Assembly (NCBI GenBank): GCA_004561785.1
Contig: SFUB01000071.1
Location: forward strand, 1-6,627
Direction of reading: 5' to 3'
Length of the DNA stretch: 6,627 nucleotides
Source: a bacterium
GTDB taxonomy: Bacteria > Bacillota_I > Bacilli_A > RFN20 > CAG-826
Below the pieces are notes generated by a model. The model ran no database searches, was not told the origin of the DNA, and saw only the letters and a list, made by a program, of their open reading frames with translations. Positions 1 through 5,806 of the stretch are shown here, piece by piece (positions within the stretch are counted from its first letter, which is position 1; each line of letters opens with the position of its first letter). Both the position numbers and the translations under genes were made by a program.

Positions 1-158
1 TTGGCCTTCTATTTTTCGCGACTTTGATTACCTTCCCGATTCTTTATTCGCATTTCGTCCCCGAGGTCTCTTTGGGTTTCCTCTCCTTGTTTTGCCTAGC
101 CATTTGCCTGCCGGCTTTGCTTGAGGTTCTTCTAGGAAAGAAGAACCCCTCCGCCTAA
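1..158 (+). CDS. C-terminal end of an unidentified membrane protein (partial)
   Basis: This gene enters from the left edge. The frame whose first full codon is at position 3 is open for 51 residues and stops at TAA 156-158; the other two plus frames close early. The fragment is strongly hydrophobic and has two likely membrane segments, roughly residues 1-17 and 22-44 of the visible part, separated by a short loop containing His, Pro and Glu. It ends in a short basic tail (GKKNPSA), which suggests the C-terminus is cytoplasmic. The next gene starts 27 bases downstream on the same strand, so the two are probably cotranscribed. Too little is present to name a family. The reading frame is well supported by composition and by its ending just before the next ribosome binding site. 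Confidence 0.6.
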   Translation, partial: GLLFFATLITFPILYSHFVPEVSLGFLSLFCLAICLPALLEVLLGKKNPSA

Positions 159-170
159 AATAAGAATCGC

Positions 171-177
171 AGGAAGG
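171..177 (+). promoter_or_regulatory. Shine-Dalgarno AGGAAGG that sets the start of the next gene
   Basis: AGGAAGG lies 8 bases before ATG 186. An in-frame GTG at 177 overlaps the last G of this motif and would have no usable spacing, so ATG 186 is chosen as the start. Confidence 0.7.
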
Positions 178-185
178 TGAAACGA

Positions 186-698
186 ATGGAGTTCCTCAAG
201 AAATTCGGCATTGGAATCCTATACGCGGTCTTTTTCCCTGCGCTTTTGGTCATCGTCGCCTTGGTGGCTGTATACGGGGTTCTTGTGTTCCTCGTTGAAT
301 TCGTGATCATGCTCATCAATTTCTTCTCCGGGAGGAAATGCTTCCCGGTTTTCCCAGAGGACGAAGAGGCAACGAAGAGGAAGCAAGAGGCCCTCAATAT
401 CCAAGCCGGAAAAGAGGAACAGCCTGCTCCGGCGCCGCAGAACATCTACGTCCAGCAGGTTTATTACAACACCACCCCCAATCCCATGAACCCCGGAATG
501 CCAAACCAAGCCTTGGGGCAGCAACCATTCCAAAATCCAAGCGTGCCTTTCCAAGGGCAGCAGCCGCCATTTCAATCCGTGGGACAAGCCCCCCAGCAGC
601 CTTACGCCCAAGTCCCGCCCGTCCCTGAGCAGCCCACCACCCAAATCCCTCCGATTGATCTAGACAGCCTGGAAAAGAAGGAGGATGACCATGAATAG
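186..698 (+). CDS. Small membrane-anchored protein with Pro/Gln-rich tail, function unknown
   Basis: The product is 170 residues from ATG 186 and is not a family I recognise. Residues about 8-48 form two closely spaced hydrophobic helices. Basic residues lie before the first (MEFLKK) and after the second (SGRK), so a hairpin with both ends in the cytoplasm is likely. A charged stretch rich in Glu and Lys follows (about 56-80), then about 75 residues very rich in Pro, Gln and Asn, with loosely repeated QQPF / PFQ / QQPPF / PQQPY units. The last dozen residues are acidic (DLDSLEKKEDDHE). The tail is probably disordered and may act as a flexible linker or docking region, but that is inference. 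The gene overlaps the next one by 8 bases and follows another membrane-protein gene, so it sits in a small membrane-protein operon. Confidence 0.8.
   Translation: MEFLKKFGIGILYAVFFPALLVIVALVAVYGVLVFLVEFVIMLINFFSGRKCFPVFPEDEEATKRKQEALNIQAGKEEQPAPAPQNIYVQQVYYNTTPNPMNPGMPNQALGQQPFQNPSVPFQGQQPPFQSVGQAPQQPYAQVPPVPEQPTTQIPPIDLDSLEKKEDDHE
678..684 (+). promoter_or_regulatory. Shine-Dalgarno AAGGAGG for the three-helix protein
   Basis: A full AAGGAGG lies inside the 3' end of the preceding gene. It abuts an ATG at 685, which is too close, but is 6 bases from ATG 691. The start of the next gene is therefore placed at 691. Confidence 0.75.
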
Positions 699-1377
699 CA
701 TCATTCTTCTGGCACTAACCGAAAATGACCGCAGGCTCCTCGTCATTCTGATCGTTTTGCTTTTGGTCTTATTCCTTTTGATCGGCTTATTAGGCATGGT
801 CGTGCATGCGATCATGCACCATCAGGCGGAGAAAATGGACACCATTATGTCCGATGTCGCAAGGACCCACGTGGTGGATTCTCCCCGCCAATTCAAGAAG
901 CTGGCCTTCAAAAAGAACAACCGCTTGCTTTACCGCCAGTCCCTAATCCCCTTTGCTTTATCCGCCTTGGCTTTGCTTATCTGGATCTTCGCTTCCCTGG
1001 CCATGAATTCCTGGGGTGAGAATATCTTTGCCTCTTTCCATGAGCTCTTCTTCCATTTCGAATGGGACGCCGCCGCGGAAGTCTATAAGGAAGATCCGCT
1101 GATCGTCCAGGTCTTCGGCATCAGCCTGCTTGCCCGTTTCCCAGCCGTCAAAGAAGCCCCCCAGTTTCACCTTGAGCATCTCCCCGCCTATATCGAGGTG
1201 GCTTTGTTCTATGTCTCTTGGGCATGGTACGCCTTAAATTGCCAGGCTTGGATTGCTCGGTTTGTTTTGGCCACGTCCCGCGCCAAATCAATCTACTCGA
1301 AATCCCTCAAGGACTTCAAAGCCGAGGAGGATGTCAAATACACGCCGAAAAACCCCGCTCCGCCGAGCGAGGATTAA
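691..1377 (+). CDS. Three-helix membrane protein, function unknown
   Basis: The product is 228 residues from ATG 691; an in-frame ATG at 685 is rejected because the SD would touch it. No known family is recognised. Three hydrophobic segments are visible, at about residues 16-40 (very Leu/Ile/Val-rich), 84-106 and 168-190. Between the first two is a basic stretch of about 40 residues with two His-containing patches (HAIMHHQ and ARTHVV) and an RQFKKLAFKK cluster, which suggests a cytoplasmic loop. Between the second and third is an aromatic, acidic loop (about 107-167), probably outside. The C-terminus is charged and ends TPKNPAPPSED. The 8-base overlap with the upstream gene implies translational coupling. 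The gene ends in TAA 1375-1377, sharing TTAA with the opposite-strand gene, so no separate terminator fits between them. Confidence 0.85.
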   Translation: MNSIILLALTENDRRLLVILIVLLLVLFLLIGLLGMVVHAIMHHQAEKMDTIMSDVARTHVVDSPRQFKKLAFKKNNRLLYRQSLIPFALSALALLIWIFASLAMNSWGENIFASFHELFFHFEWDAAAEVYKEDPLIVQVFGISLLARFPAVKEAPQFHLEHLPAYIEVALFYVSWAWYALNCQAWIARFVLATSRAKSIYSKSLKDFKAEEDVKYTPKNPAPPSED

Positions 1378-1892
1378 TCCAGCCAGTTCTTAGCCAAGAA
1401 CCATCCAACAGAATAGAAGATAATATCAATCCCCGGAGAAAACGAATCCAGGAAGACGCGTTCCACACTAGCAGTCGAGAAAACCAAAGAGCGAAGGGCG
1501 CTGAATAGCCCCCAAAGAAGAAGGCCGAGGCCGATGATCGCCGCCCAAGAAACCCAGTCGATGAAAGGGCCCCTGTCTTTCAGATACGAAAATGCCCCGA
1601 TTCCGGAAAGGAACATCGCAACGCAAATCGCGGGCGTGAATCCGTCCGAGACGACCCCGAACAAATCCGTGGACTTTTCCCAGAATGAAAGTTCCGGGAA
1701 AAATTTTTTGAGCTCAGGTCCAAAATCCACCCAATGTCCAACGAAGCGGGCGATCCAACTCCCCAAAGAGAAAACGGAGCTGATCAGGAATAGGATTGCC
1801 CCAATGGTCAGGAAAACCCTCCCCAATTTAATGGAGACAGGAACTTTCCCTTCTTTCCATTGGATTACCTGGGTCTGTTTTCTATCTTTCAT
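1374..1892 (-). CDS. Multi-helix membrane protein, function unknown
   Basis: The product is 172 residues starting at ATG 1892-1890. This ATG overlaps the TGA of the preceding gene as ATGA, so translation probably depends on reinitiation after that gene; no SD is visible just upstream. No family is recognised. Likely membrane segments are at about residues 24-47, 82-104, 112-135 and, more weakly, 153-168. The N-terminus is basic (MKDRKQ), favouring a cytoplasmic start. The loop at about 50-80 is rich in Phe, Trp, Glu and Lys (GPELKKFFPELSFWEK). It is the last gene of the asnS operon and runs tail to tail into a plus-strand gene, with its TAA (1376-1374) inside the shared TTAA. Nothing ties it to asnS functionally beyond position. 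Confidence 0.85.
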   Translation of the reverse strand: MKDRKQTQVIQWKEGKVPVSIKLGRVFLTIGAILFLISSVFSLGSWIARFVGHWVDFGPELKKFFPELSFWEKSTDLFGVVSDGFTPAICVAMFLSGIGAFSYLKDRGPFIDWVSWAAIIGLGLLLWGLFSALRSLVFSTASVERVFLDSFSPGIDIIFYSVGWFLAKNWLD

Positions 1893-2110
1893 AAAATCAA
1901 ATCGACAAGTTCCCAGACCAAGAGTCCAATCACCACGACAATGAGCCCCAAAACCACGAAGAAGACGCGTTTGGCGGCAACGGCCTTTCTGACATCTTCG
2001 GCACTCGGCACATCCGTAGTGATAAAACTATCCCCAGCGGGTTGTGCTTGCGGTCCCGGGGCGCCGGGAAACGGTGGAATGTTTGGATTTTGTGGGTTGT
2101 TTTCAGGCAT
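1889..2110 (-). CDS. Small single-pass membrane protein with Pro/Asn/Gln-rich N-terminus
   Basis: The product is 73 residues, function unknown. Residues 1-28 are rich in Pro, Asn, Gln and Gly (MPENNPQNPNIPPFPGAPGP), followed by a polar stretch with a charged segment (SAEDVRKAVAAKR, about 36-48). One hydrophobic helix (about 49-69) lies nearly at the C-terminus. The Lys/Arg residues just before the helix suggest that the proline-rich part is cytoplasmic and the protein is tail-anchored. The gene starts 3 bases after the asnS stop codon, with no visible SD, and its TGA overlaps the next ATG as ATGA, so it is sandwiched between two coupled genes. That tight packing supports a real gene despite its size. 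The low-complexity N-terminus resembles in composition, not in detail, the tail of the protein encoded at 186-698. Confidence 0.8.
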   Translation of the reverse strand: MPENNPQNPNIPPFPGAPGPQAQPAGDSFITTDVPSAEDVRKAVAAKRVFFVVLGLIVVVIGLLVWELVDLIL

Positions 2111-2113
2111 AGA

Positions 2114-3508
2114 TCAATATTTTAAGGCGGACGATGTCCGAGGATAGGGTTCCGTGTCACGGATGTTGGTGACGCCGGTCAGATACATAAGAAGGCGATC
2201 GAAGCCAATGCCGAATCCAGAATGGATGCATCCGCCGTATTTACGGAGGTTGAGATACCATTCAAGGCCTTTGGTATTACCGATCTTGTCCATCTTGGCT
2301 TTAAGGATGTCATAACGTTCCTCGCGTTGAGAACCGCCGATGATCTCTCCTTCGCCCGGGACGAGACAATCGCAGGCAGCAACAGTTTTCCCGTCGTCAT
2401 TCTCCCTCATGTAGAAGGCTTTGATTTCCTTCGGATAGTTGATGAGGAACAACGGTCCTTTAACCACTTCTTCGGTCAGATAGCGTTCGTGTTCGGAACC
2501 GAGGTCCTTTCCCCAGAAGATATCGGGGTCATCGAACTTATGGCCATCGGCGACGGCTTTCTTAAGGATTTCGATGCCTTCGGTGTATTCCATTTTGGTG
2601 AACGGAGTCGCCAAAACGCGGTTGAGTTTATCCAATAGCCCCGGGGCAATCATCTTGTCGAAGAAAGCCATCTCATCCGGGCATTTCTCAAGCACCCAGC
2701 GAATGCACCACTTGATGCACTCCTCCATGCAAGCCATATCGTCATCAAGATCAGCGAAAGCGAGTTCCGGCTCGATCATCCAGAATTCGGAAGCATGGCG
2801 AGGGGTGTTCGATTTCTCGGCGCGGAAAGTCGGGCCGAAAGTATAGACGTCGCGGAACGCCAGGGCGAAGGCTTCGACATGAAGTTGACCGGAGACGGTC
2901 AAGGAAGCCCTCCTGCCGAAGAAGTCCGTATCGTTCAGCTTGCCGTTTTTATCGGTCGTGGCGATGGTGAAGACTTGTCCCGCCCCTTCGGCGTCGTTAG
3001 CAGTGATTTCCGGGGTATGGACATAGACAAATCCGCGGGATTGGAAGAATTCGTGGATACCTAGAGCCAAGGAGGAACGAACCCTGTACAAAGCAGAGAA
3101 AGTATTCGTCCTAGGCCTTAGATAGGCCTCCTCGCGGAGGTATTCGAAGCTGTGGCGCTTCTTTTGAAGCGGGTAATCCGAAGCCACATCCCCCAAAACG
3201 CAGACTTCCTCCGCATGGATTTCGAAGGGTTGTTTCATCTCAGGGGTCAAAACCAAGGTGCCGGAAATTGAAATCGAAGCCCCCGTCAATAGATGTGAGA
3301 CGACGTCATGGTTCGGGAGATTCCCGTTATAGACAATCTGGATATTCTTGAAGCAAGTGCCGTCGTTCAAGGCAATGAATCCGATGGAGCCGGAATCACG
3401 ATTGGTACGAATCCAGCCCTCCAAGAAGACGGGGCCAAGGGAGGATAAATCCTCTCCCGAGGCGAAGCGAGCGTATAGCTCAGAGACAGTGATAGCTTTC
3501 TTTTGCAT
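2114..3508 (-). CDS. asnS: Asparaginyl-tRNA synthetase (AsnRS)
   Basis: AsnRS is a cytoplasmic class IIb enzyme that activates asparagine with ATP and charges tRNA-Asn. The 464-residue length fits bacterial AsnRS. Residues about 26-105 form the N-terminal OB fold that binds the anticodon (VFLEGWIRTNRD is the family's opening strand). The class II catalytic core follows: motif 1 around 143-167 ending at Pro166, the AsnRS-type EGAGQVF (174-180), FLTVSGQL-like TVSGQLHVE (204-212), motif 2 with FRAE at 228-231 and a following EFWMIEPE, and motif 3 GFGIGFDRLLM at 431-441 with its Arg438. The NYPKEIKAFYM block (357-367) and the GEIIGGSQRE block (387-396) separate it from AspRS. The start is ATG 3508; no SD precedes it and a promoter-like pair sits immediately upstream. 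It heads an operon with two small membrane-protein genes. Confidence 0.97.
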   Translation of the reverse strand: MQKKAITVSELYARFASGEDLSSLGPVFLEGWIRTNRDSGSIGFIALNDGTCFKNIQIVYNGNLPNHDVVSHLLTGASISISGTLVLTPEMKQPFEIHAEEVCVLGDVASDYPLQKKRHSFEYLREEAYLRPRTNTFSALYRVRSSLALGIHEFFQSRGFVYVHTPEITANDAEGAGQVFTIATTDKNGKLNDTDFFGRRASLTVSGQLHVEAFALAFRDVYTFGPTFRAEKSNTPRHASEFWMIEPELAFADLDDDMACMEECIKWCIRWVLEKCPDEMAFFDKMIAPGLLDKLNRVLATPFTKMEYTEGIEILKKAVADGHKFDDPDIFWGKDLGSEHERYLTEEVVKGPLFLINYPKEIKAFYMRENDDGKTVAACDCLVPGEGEIIGGSQREERYDILKAKMDKIGNTKGLEWYLNLRKYGGCIHSGFGIGFDRLLMYLTGVTNIRDTEPYPRTSSALKY

Positions 3509-3517
3509 AGCAAAAAG

Positions 3518-3545
3518 AGTTTACCCCAATAGGGCCATTTGGCAA
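3518..3545 (-). promoter_or_regulatory. Putative asnS promoter
   Basis: Reading the minus strand, TTGCCA (3545-3540, five of six to TTGACA) and TAAACT (3523-3518, four of six to TATAAT) are separated by 16 bases. Transcription would begin near 3511, only about three bases before the asnS ATG. That fits the missing SD and suggests a very short or absent leader. It is judged by eye; the -10 match is modest. Confidence 0.4.
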
Positions 3546-3567
3546 CACGGGAAGACCGTTTTTTAAG
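3539..3567 (+). promoter_or_regulatory. Putative divergent promoter for the SH3-repeat protein
   Basis: TTGGCA (3539-3544, five of six) and TTTAAG (3562-3567, four of six) are separated by 17 bases. The -35 overlaps the asnS -35 on the other strand, because TTGGCAA reads TTGCCAA on the complement. The predicted start is near 3574, giving a leader of about 30 bases. The weak -10 keeps confidence low. Confidence 0.3.
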
Positions 3568-3604
3568 GAACAATTCATCCCCTAGGCAAGCGAAAACATT
3601 TAAA

Positions 3605-3997
3605 ATGATTCCCATGAGATACAAAGTCGGAGACCCCGTCATCGTCATGGTCGAACGCGGAATCGCCAAAGAAGGCGACGTCGGCGTAATCGACGCCGTC
3701 CACAAAGATTGCTACACCGTCGGCTTCTACGCGACGGAAGACGCCCTGATCGGCAACGGGAAATATTACGAAGACGAGCTACGGCCTCAGCTTGAGAAGG
3801 AAGAGGAATCCTCCTTCCGCAAAGGCGAGAAAGTGCTTACCCTCAAAGAGGTTGCCACCTATCCCGCCGGACTTGTTGGCATCGTCATCGACGTCTATCC
3901 CAACAAAAAAGCCTTGGCGGTTCAGGTAATAAAAGAAGGCGAAGAATTCCCTGCAGTCCTCCCTTATTTGGAAGAGGATGTCCAAAAACTCTCCTAA
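3605..3997 (+). CDS. Small cytoplasmic protein with two SH3-like (KOW/DUF4926-like) repeats
   Basis: The product is 130 residues from ATG 3605; ATG 3614 (MRYKVGD) is an equally possible start, and neither has a clear SD. The protein has no membrane segment and looks soluble. It contains two copies of a similar unit of about 60 residues. The first (about 6-61) begins YKVGDPVIVMVERG and the second (about 71-128) begins FRKGEKVLTLKEV. Each has a Gly-acid-x-Val strand, a Glu five residues later, a Gly-x-Val-Gly turn (GDVGVID and GLVGIVID), then more strands ending in an acidic element (YYEDEL and YLEEDV). This pattern resembles small SH3-like beta barrels such as KOW or DUF4926 proteins, which can bind nucleic acid or protein partners; the family link is inferred by eye. 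The gene stands alone between two minus-strand operons. Confidence 0.8.
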   Translation: MIPMRYKVGDPVIVMVERGIAKEGDVGVIDAVHKDCYTVGFYATEDALIGNGKYYEDELRPQLEKEEESSFRKGEKVLTLKEVATYPAGLVGIVIDVYPNKKALAVQVIKEGEEFPAVLPYLEEDVQKLS

Positions 3998-4019
3998 CCT
4001 TCAAAATTGTTGAAAACAC

Positions 4020-4040
4020 CGCAAATACTAATTATTTGCG
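4020..4040. terminator. Inverted repeat between convergent genes, possible bidirectional terminator
   Basis: CGCAAATA (4020-4027) and TATTTGCG (4033-4040) form an 8-bp stem with the 5-base loop CTAAT. It lies between the ends of two convergent genes and includes the minus-strand gene's stop codon. In the plus direction it is followed by a T-rich stretch, and in the minus direction by GGTGTTTTC. The stem is AT-rich and the T tracts are imperfect, so any termination may be weak. Confidence 0.35.
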
Positions 4041-4772
4041 TTGCTTTATGGATTTTTCAATAAACTTATCGTATTCCTCCTGGGTGATGATCCCAGAGGC
4101 GAGCAAAGAATCCAATTTTTTCAAAGTTTCCCTGTCTTCCTCGCTCATTGGGGCTTTCTCTTCCAGCAAGGCGGCTTGCTGAGCTGGATCGCTTTTCTTA
4201 GTAGCCAACAGGAGGAAGATCACGAAGAAGAAGGCCATCGAAAGAGTGACACAAGCGTAGATGATCGGAAGGTACGGGTTGCCCGCGGAAATGGCTTTGC
4301 AGAAGGAGACGGATTCTGCGAGCATCACCGATCCCGCACCGGAAGCGAGCATGATATTCGCTGCCTTTGGCCAACGGGGTCTGAAAGCCAAAACCAGAAT
4401 GCCCAAAACCAGAATTTGGAAATAAAAGCCGATGTTCGCAACAGAATAGATGCCGTTTAGATTCGCTGCATACCGAGGGCTAAGATGAACAACGCCAATC
4501 GTCATACAGGAGACCGAAAGGTAAAGGGCGGAGATGAACTCTTTCCCGAAGCGTCCCTTTCCCCAGACGCAGCAAATAATGCCGAAAACGAATAATCCCA
4601 AAGACAGAACCGCTGTCAAAAGACTCCAAACCGCAGGATCGCTAGCGCCATTGGGAATGTAAGAGGCCGAGGACATCACGATCTCATAAATGGATAAAGC
4701 GAGAGACGCAACCATCATGAAGATCGAAGAAAGGTAGAAGAGTTGCTTTGGAAAAGTGTTTTTGTTGTCCAT
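4032..4772 (-). CDS. Six-helix membrane protein with C-terminal SHOCT domain
   Basis: The product is 246 residues from ATG 4772, chosen over an in-frame TTG at 4784 because GAGG (4782-4779) is 6 bases before the ATG. Six hydrophobic segments are visible at about residues 11-33, 49-70, 79-97, 109-130, 138-158 and 168-190. A charged cytoplasmic linker follows, then residues about 217-242 (LKKLDSLLASGIITQEEYDK), which match the SHOCT pattern: a short C-terminal helical hairpin with a Leu-x-x-Leu, Gly-Ile-Ile-Thr and Glu-Glu-Tyr/Phe core. SHOCT domains are found at the ends of many unrelated bacterial proteins and are thought to mediate oligomerisation; the function here is unknown. The gene follows tsaD by 8 bases and its SD overlaps the tsaD stop region, so the two are cotranscribed. 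The membrane part is not a family I recognise. Confidence 0.88.
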   Translation of the reverse strand: MDNKNTFPKQLFYLSSIFMMVASLALSIYEIVMSSASYIPNGASDPAVWSLLTAVLSLGLFVFGIICCVWGKGRFGKEFISALYLSVSCMTIGVVHLSPRYAANLNGIYSVANIGFYFQILVLGILVLAFRPRWPKAANIMLASGAGSVMLAESVSFCKAISAGNPYLPIIYACVTLSMAFFFVIFLLLATKKSDPAQQAALLEEKAPMSEEDRETLKKLDSLLASGIITQEEYDKFIEKSIKQRK

Positions 4773-4778
4773 GTTTTT

Positions 4779-4782
4779 CCTC
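4779..4782 (-). promoter_or_regulatory. Shine-Dalgarno GAGG for the SHOCT membrane protein
   Basis: On the minus strand GAGG follows directly on, and overlaps, the tsaD TGA (4783-4781), and is 6 bases before ATG 4772. It decides the start of the SHOCT gene and implies coupling with tsaD. Confidence 0.6.
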
Positions 4783-5806
4783 AATTCTCAAAATCCATCC
4801 AATGGTCGATCTTCCAGTTCGGATCGACGCCAAGGGAAAGGGGGGCGAATACTTTTTTAGCGTAAAGTCGCTCTGCCACTTTAGCAATCATGGCCGCATT
4901 GTCCGTAGTGCACCAGAGCGGGGGGATAATCAACTCGATGGAAGTCCCTGAGAGACGTTCTTTCATCTGGTCGCGCAGATAGCTGTTCGCGGACACCCCA
5001 CCCGCCAAGACGATTTGCCTCACGCCGAAATCGGAAGCGGCTCTCAGCGATTTTTCGACGATCATCCCAATCGCAACGTCTTGGAAAGAACGGGCCATAT
5101 CGTCCACGTTCACCGGTTCCCCTTTCATTTTCATGGAGTTCACCAAATTGATGACCGATGTTTTCAATCCGGAATAGGAGAAATCATAGGGACCAGCAGA
5201 TGGGCCGGGGTCTGGAACGGGAAGATGATAGGTGTGATTCCCTTTTTTCGCATGCTGATCGATGGGAAGCCCACCTGGATAAGGCAAGCCCAAAACTCGA
5301 GCTACCTTGTCATAGCATTCACCGACCGCGTCGTCTTTGGTTTCCCCGATGATTTGGAAATCCAAATCCCCTTTCATCAAGACCAGCTCTGTGTTGCCGC
5401 CGGAAACGACGACGCAAAGCATGGGGTAATGGAATTCCCCAGCGTATTCGTTCGCATAGATATGCCCGGCCAAATGATGGACGGGGATCAAAGGCTTATC
5501 GTAAAGCATCGCCAAAGTCTTCGCGGCTTGAAGGCCGACATGCAAACAGCCGATGAGGCCCGGCCCGCGGGTCACGGCGAACGCATCGATGTCTTCGAGT
5601 TTCACCTTGGCCTCTTCCAAAGCTTGGGTCAAACAAACCGTGATGTTCTCGGTGTGAAGCCGAGAAGCAATCTCGGGCATGACGCCGCCGAATTTTTCGT
5701 GGACGGCGATTTGGGTCGCGACAACGTTCGCCAAAAGTTTGCCGTCATCAGTGATGGCGACCGCGGTTTCGTCGCAGCTGCTTTCAATTGCCAAAATCTT
5801 AGCCAT
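4781..5806 (-). CDS. tsaD: tRNA N6-adenosine threonylcarbamoyltransferase TsaD
   Basis: TsaD, with TsaB and TsaE, transfers the threonylcarbamoyl group from threonylcarbamoyl-AMP (made by TsaC/Sua5) to A37 of tRNAs reading ANN codons, giving t6A. It is cytoplasmic and generally essential. The 341-residue product has the usual length and an intact ASKHA fold: the N-terminal ILAIESSCDETAVAI strand-turn (4-18), GGVMPEIASRLHTENI (40-55), RGPGLIGCLHVG (80-91), the metal ligands in HHLAGH (His111 and His115), the phosphate-binding VSGGNTEL (134-141), SYSGLKT (210-216), LAGGVSANSYLR (267-278), and TDNAAMIA (301-308) with the third metal ligand Asp302. The start at ATG 5806 is set by AAGGAG 8 bases upstream, inside the preceding gene, which it overlaps by 8 bases. 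No key residue is missing. Confidence 0.98.
   Translation of the reverse strand: MAKILAIESSCDETAVAITDDGKLLANVVATQIAVHEKFGGVMPEIASRLHTENITVCLTQALEEAKVKLEDIDAFAVTRGPGLIGCLHVGLQAAKTLAMLYDKPLIPVHHLAGHIYANEYAGEFHYPMLCVVVSGGNTELVLMKGDLDFQIIGETKDDAVGECYDKVARVLGLPYPGGLPIDQHAKKGNHTYHLPVPDPGPSAGPYDFSYSGLKTSVINLVNSMKMKGEPVNVDDMARSFQDVAIGMIVEKSLRAASDFGVRQIVLAGGVSANSYLRDQMKERLSGTSIELIIPPLWCTTDNAAMIAKVAERLYAKKVFAPLSLGVDPNWKIDHWMDFEN

Noticed and set aside
219..644. Minus-strand open frame of 141 codons
   Set aside because: It is antisense to the Pro/Gln-rich protein; its Leu/Gly/Arg-rich translation is the expected mirror of Pro/Gln codons, and it has no SD or operon context.
2222..3064. Three plus-strand open frames within asnS
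   Set aside because: All are antisense to confirmed AsnRS catalytic motifs and have no domain-like content.
3509..3604. T-box riboswitch before asnS
   Set aside because: Some Gram-positive asnS genes have T-box leaders, but the gap is only 96 bases, shows no T-box-like conserved element or terminator hairpin, and the best promoter lies next to the ATG.
3539..3604. Upstream TTG start at 3539 for the SH3-repeat protein
   Set aside because: It would add 22 polar residues without domain character, would sit inside the predicted promoter, and has no SD.
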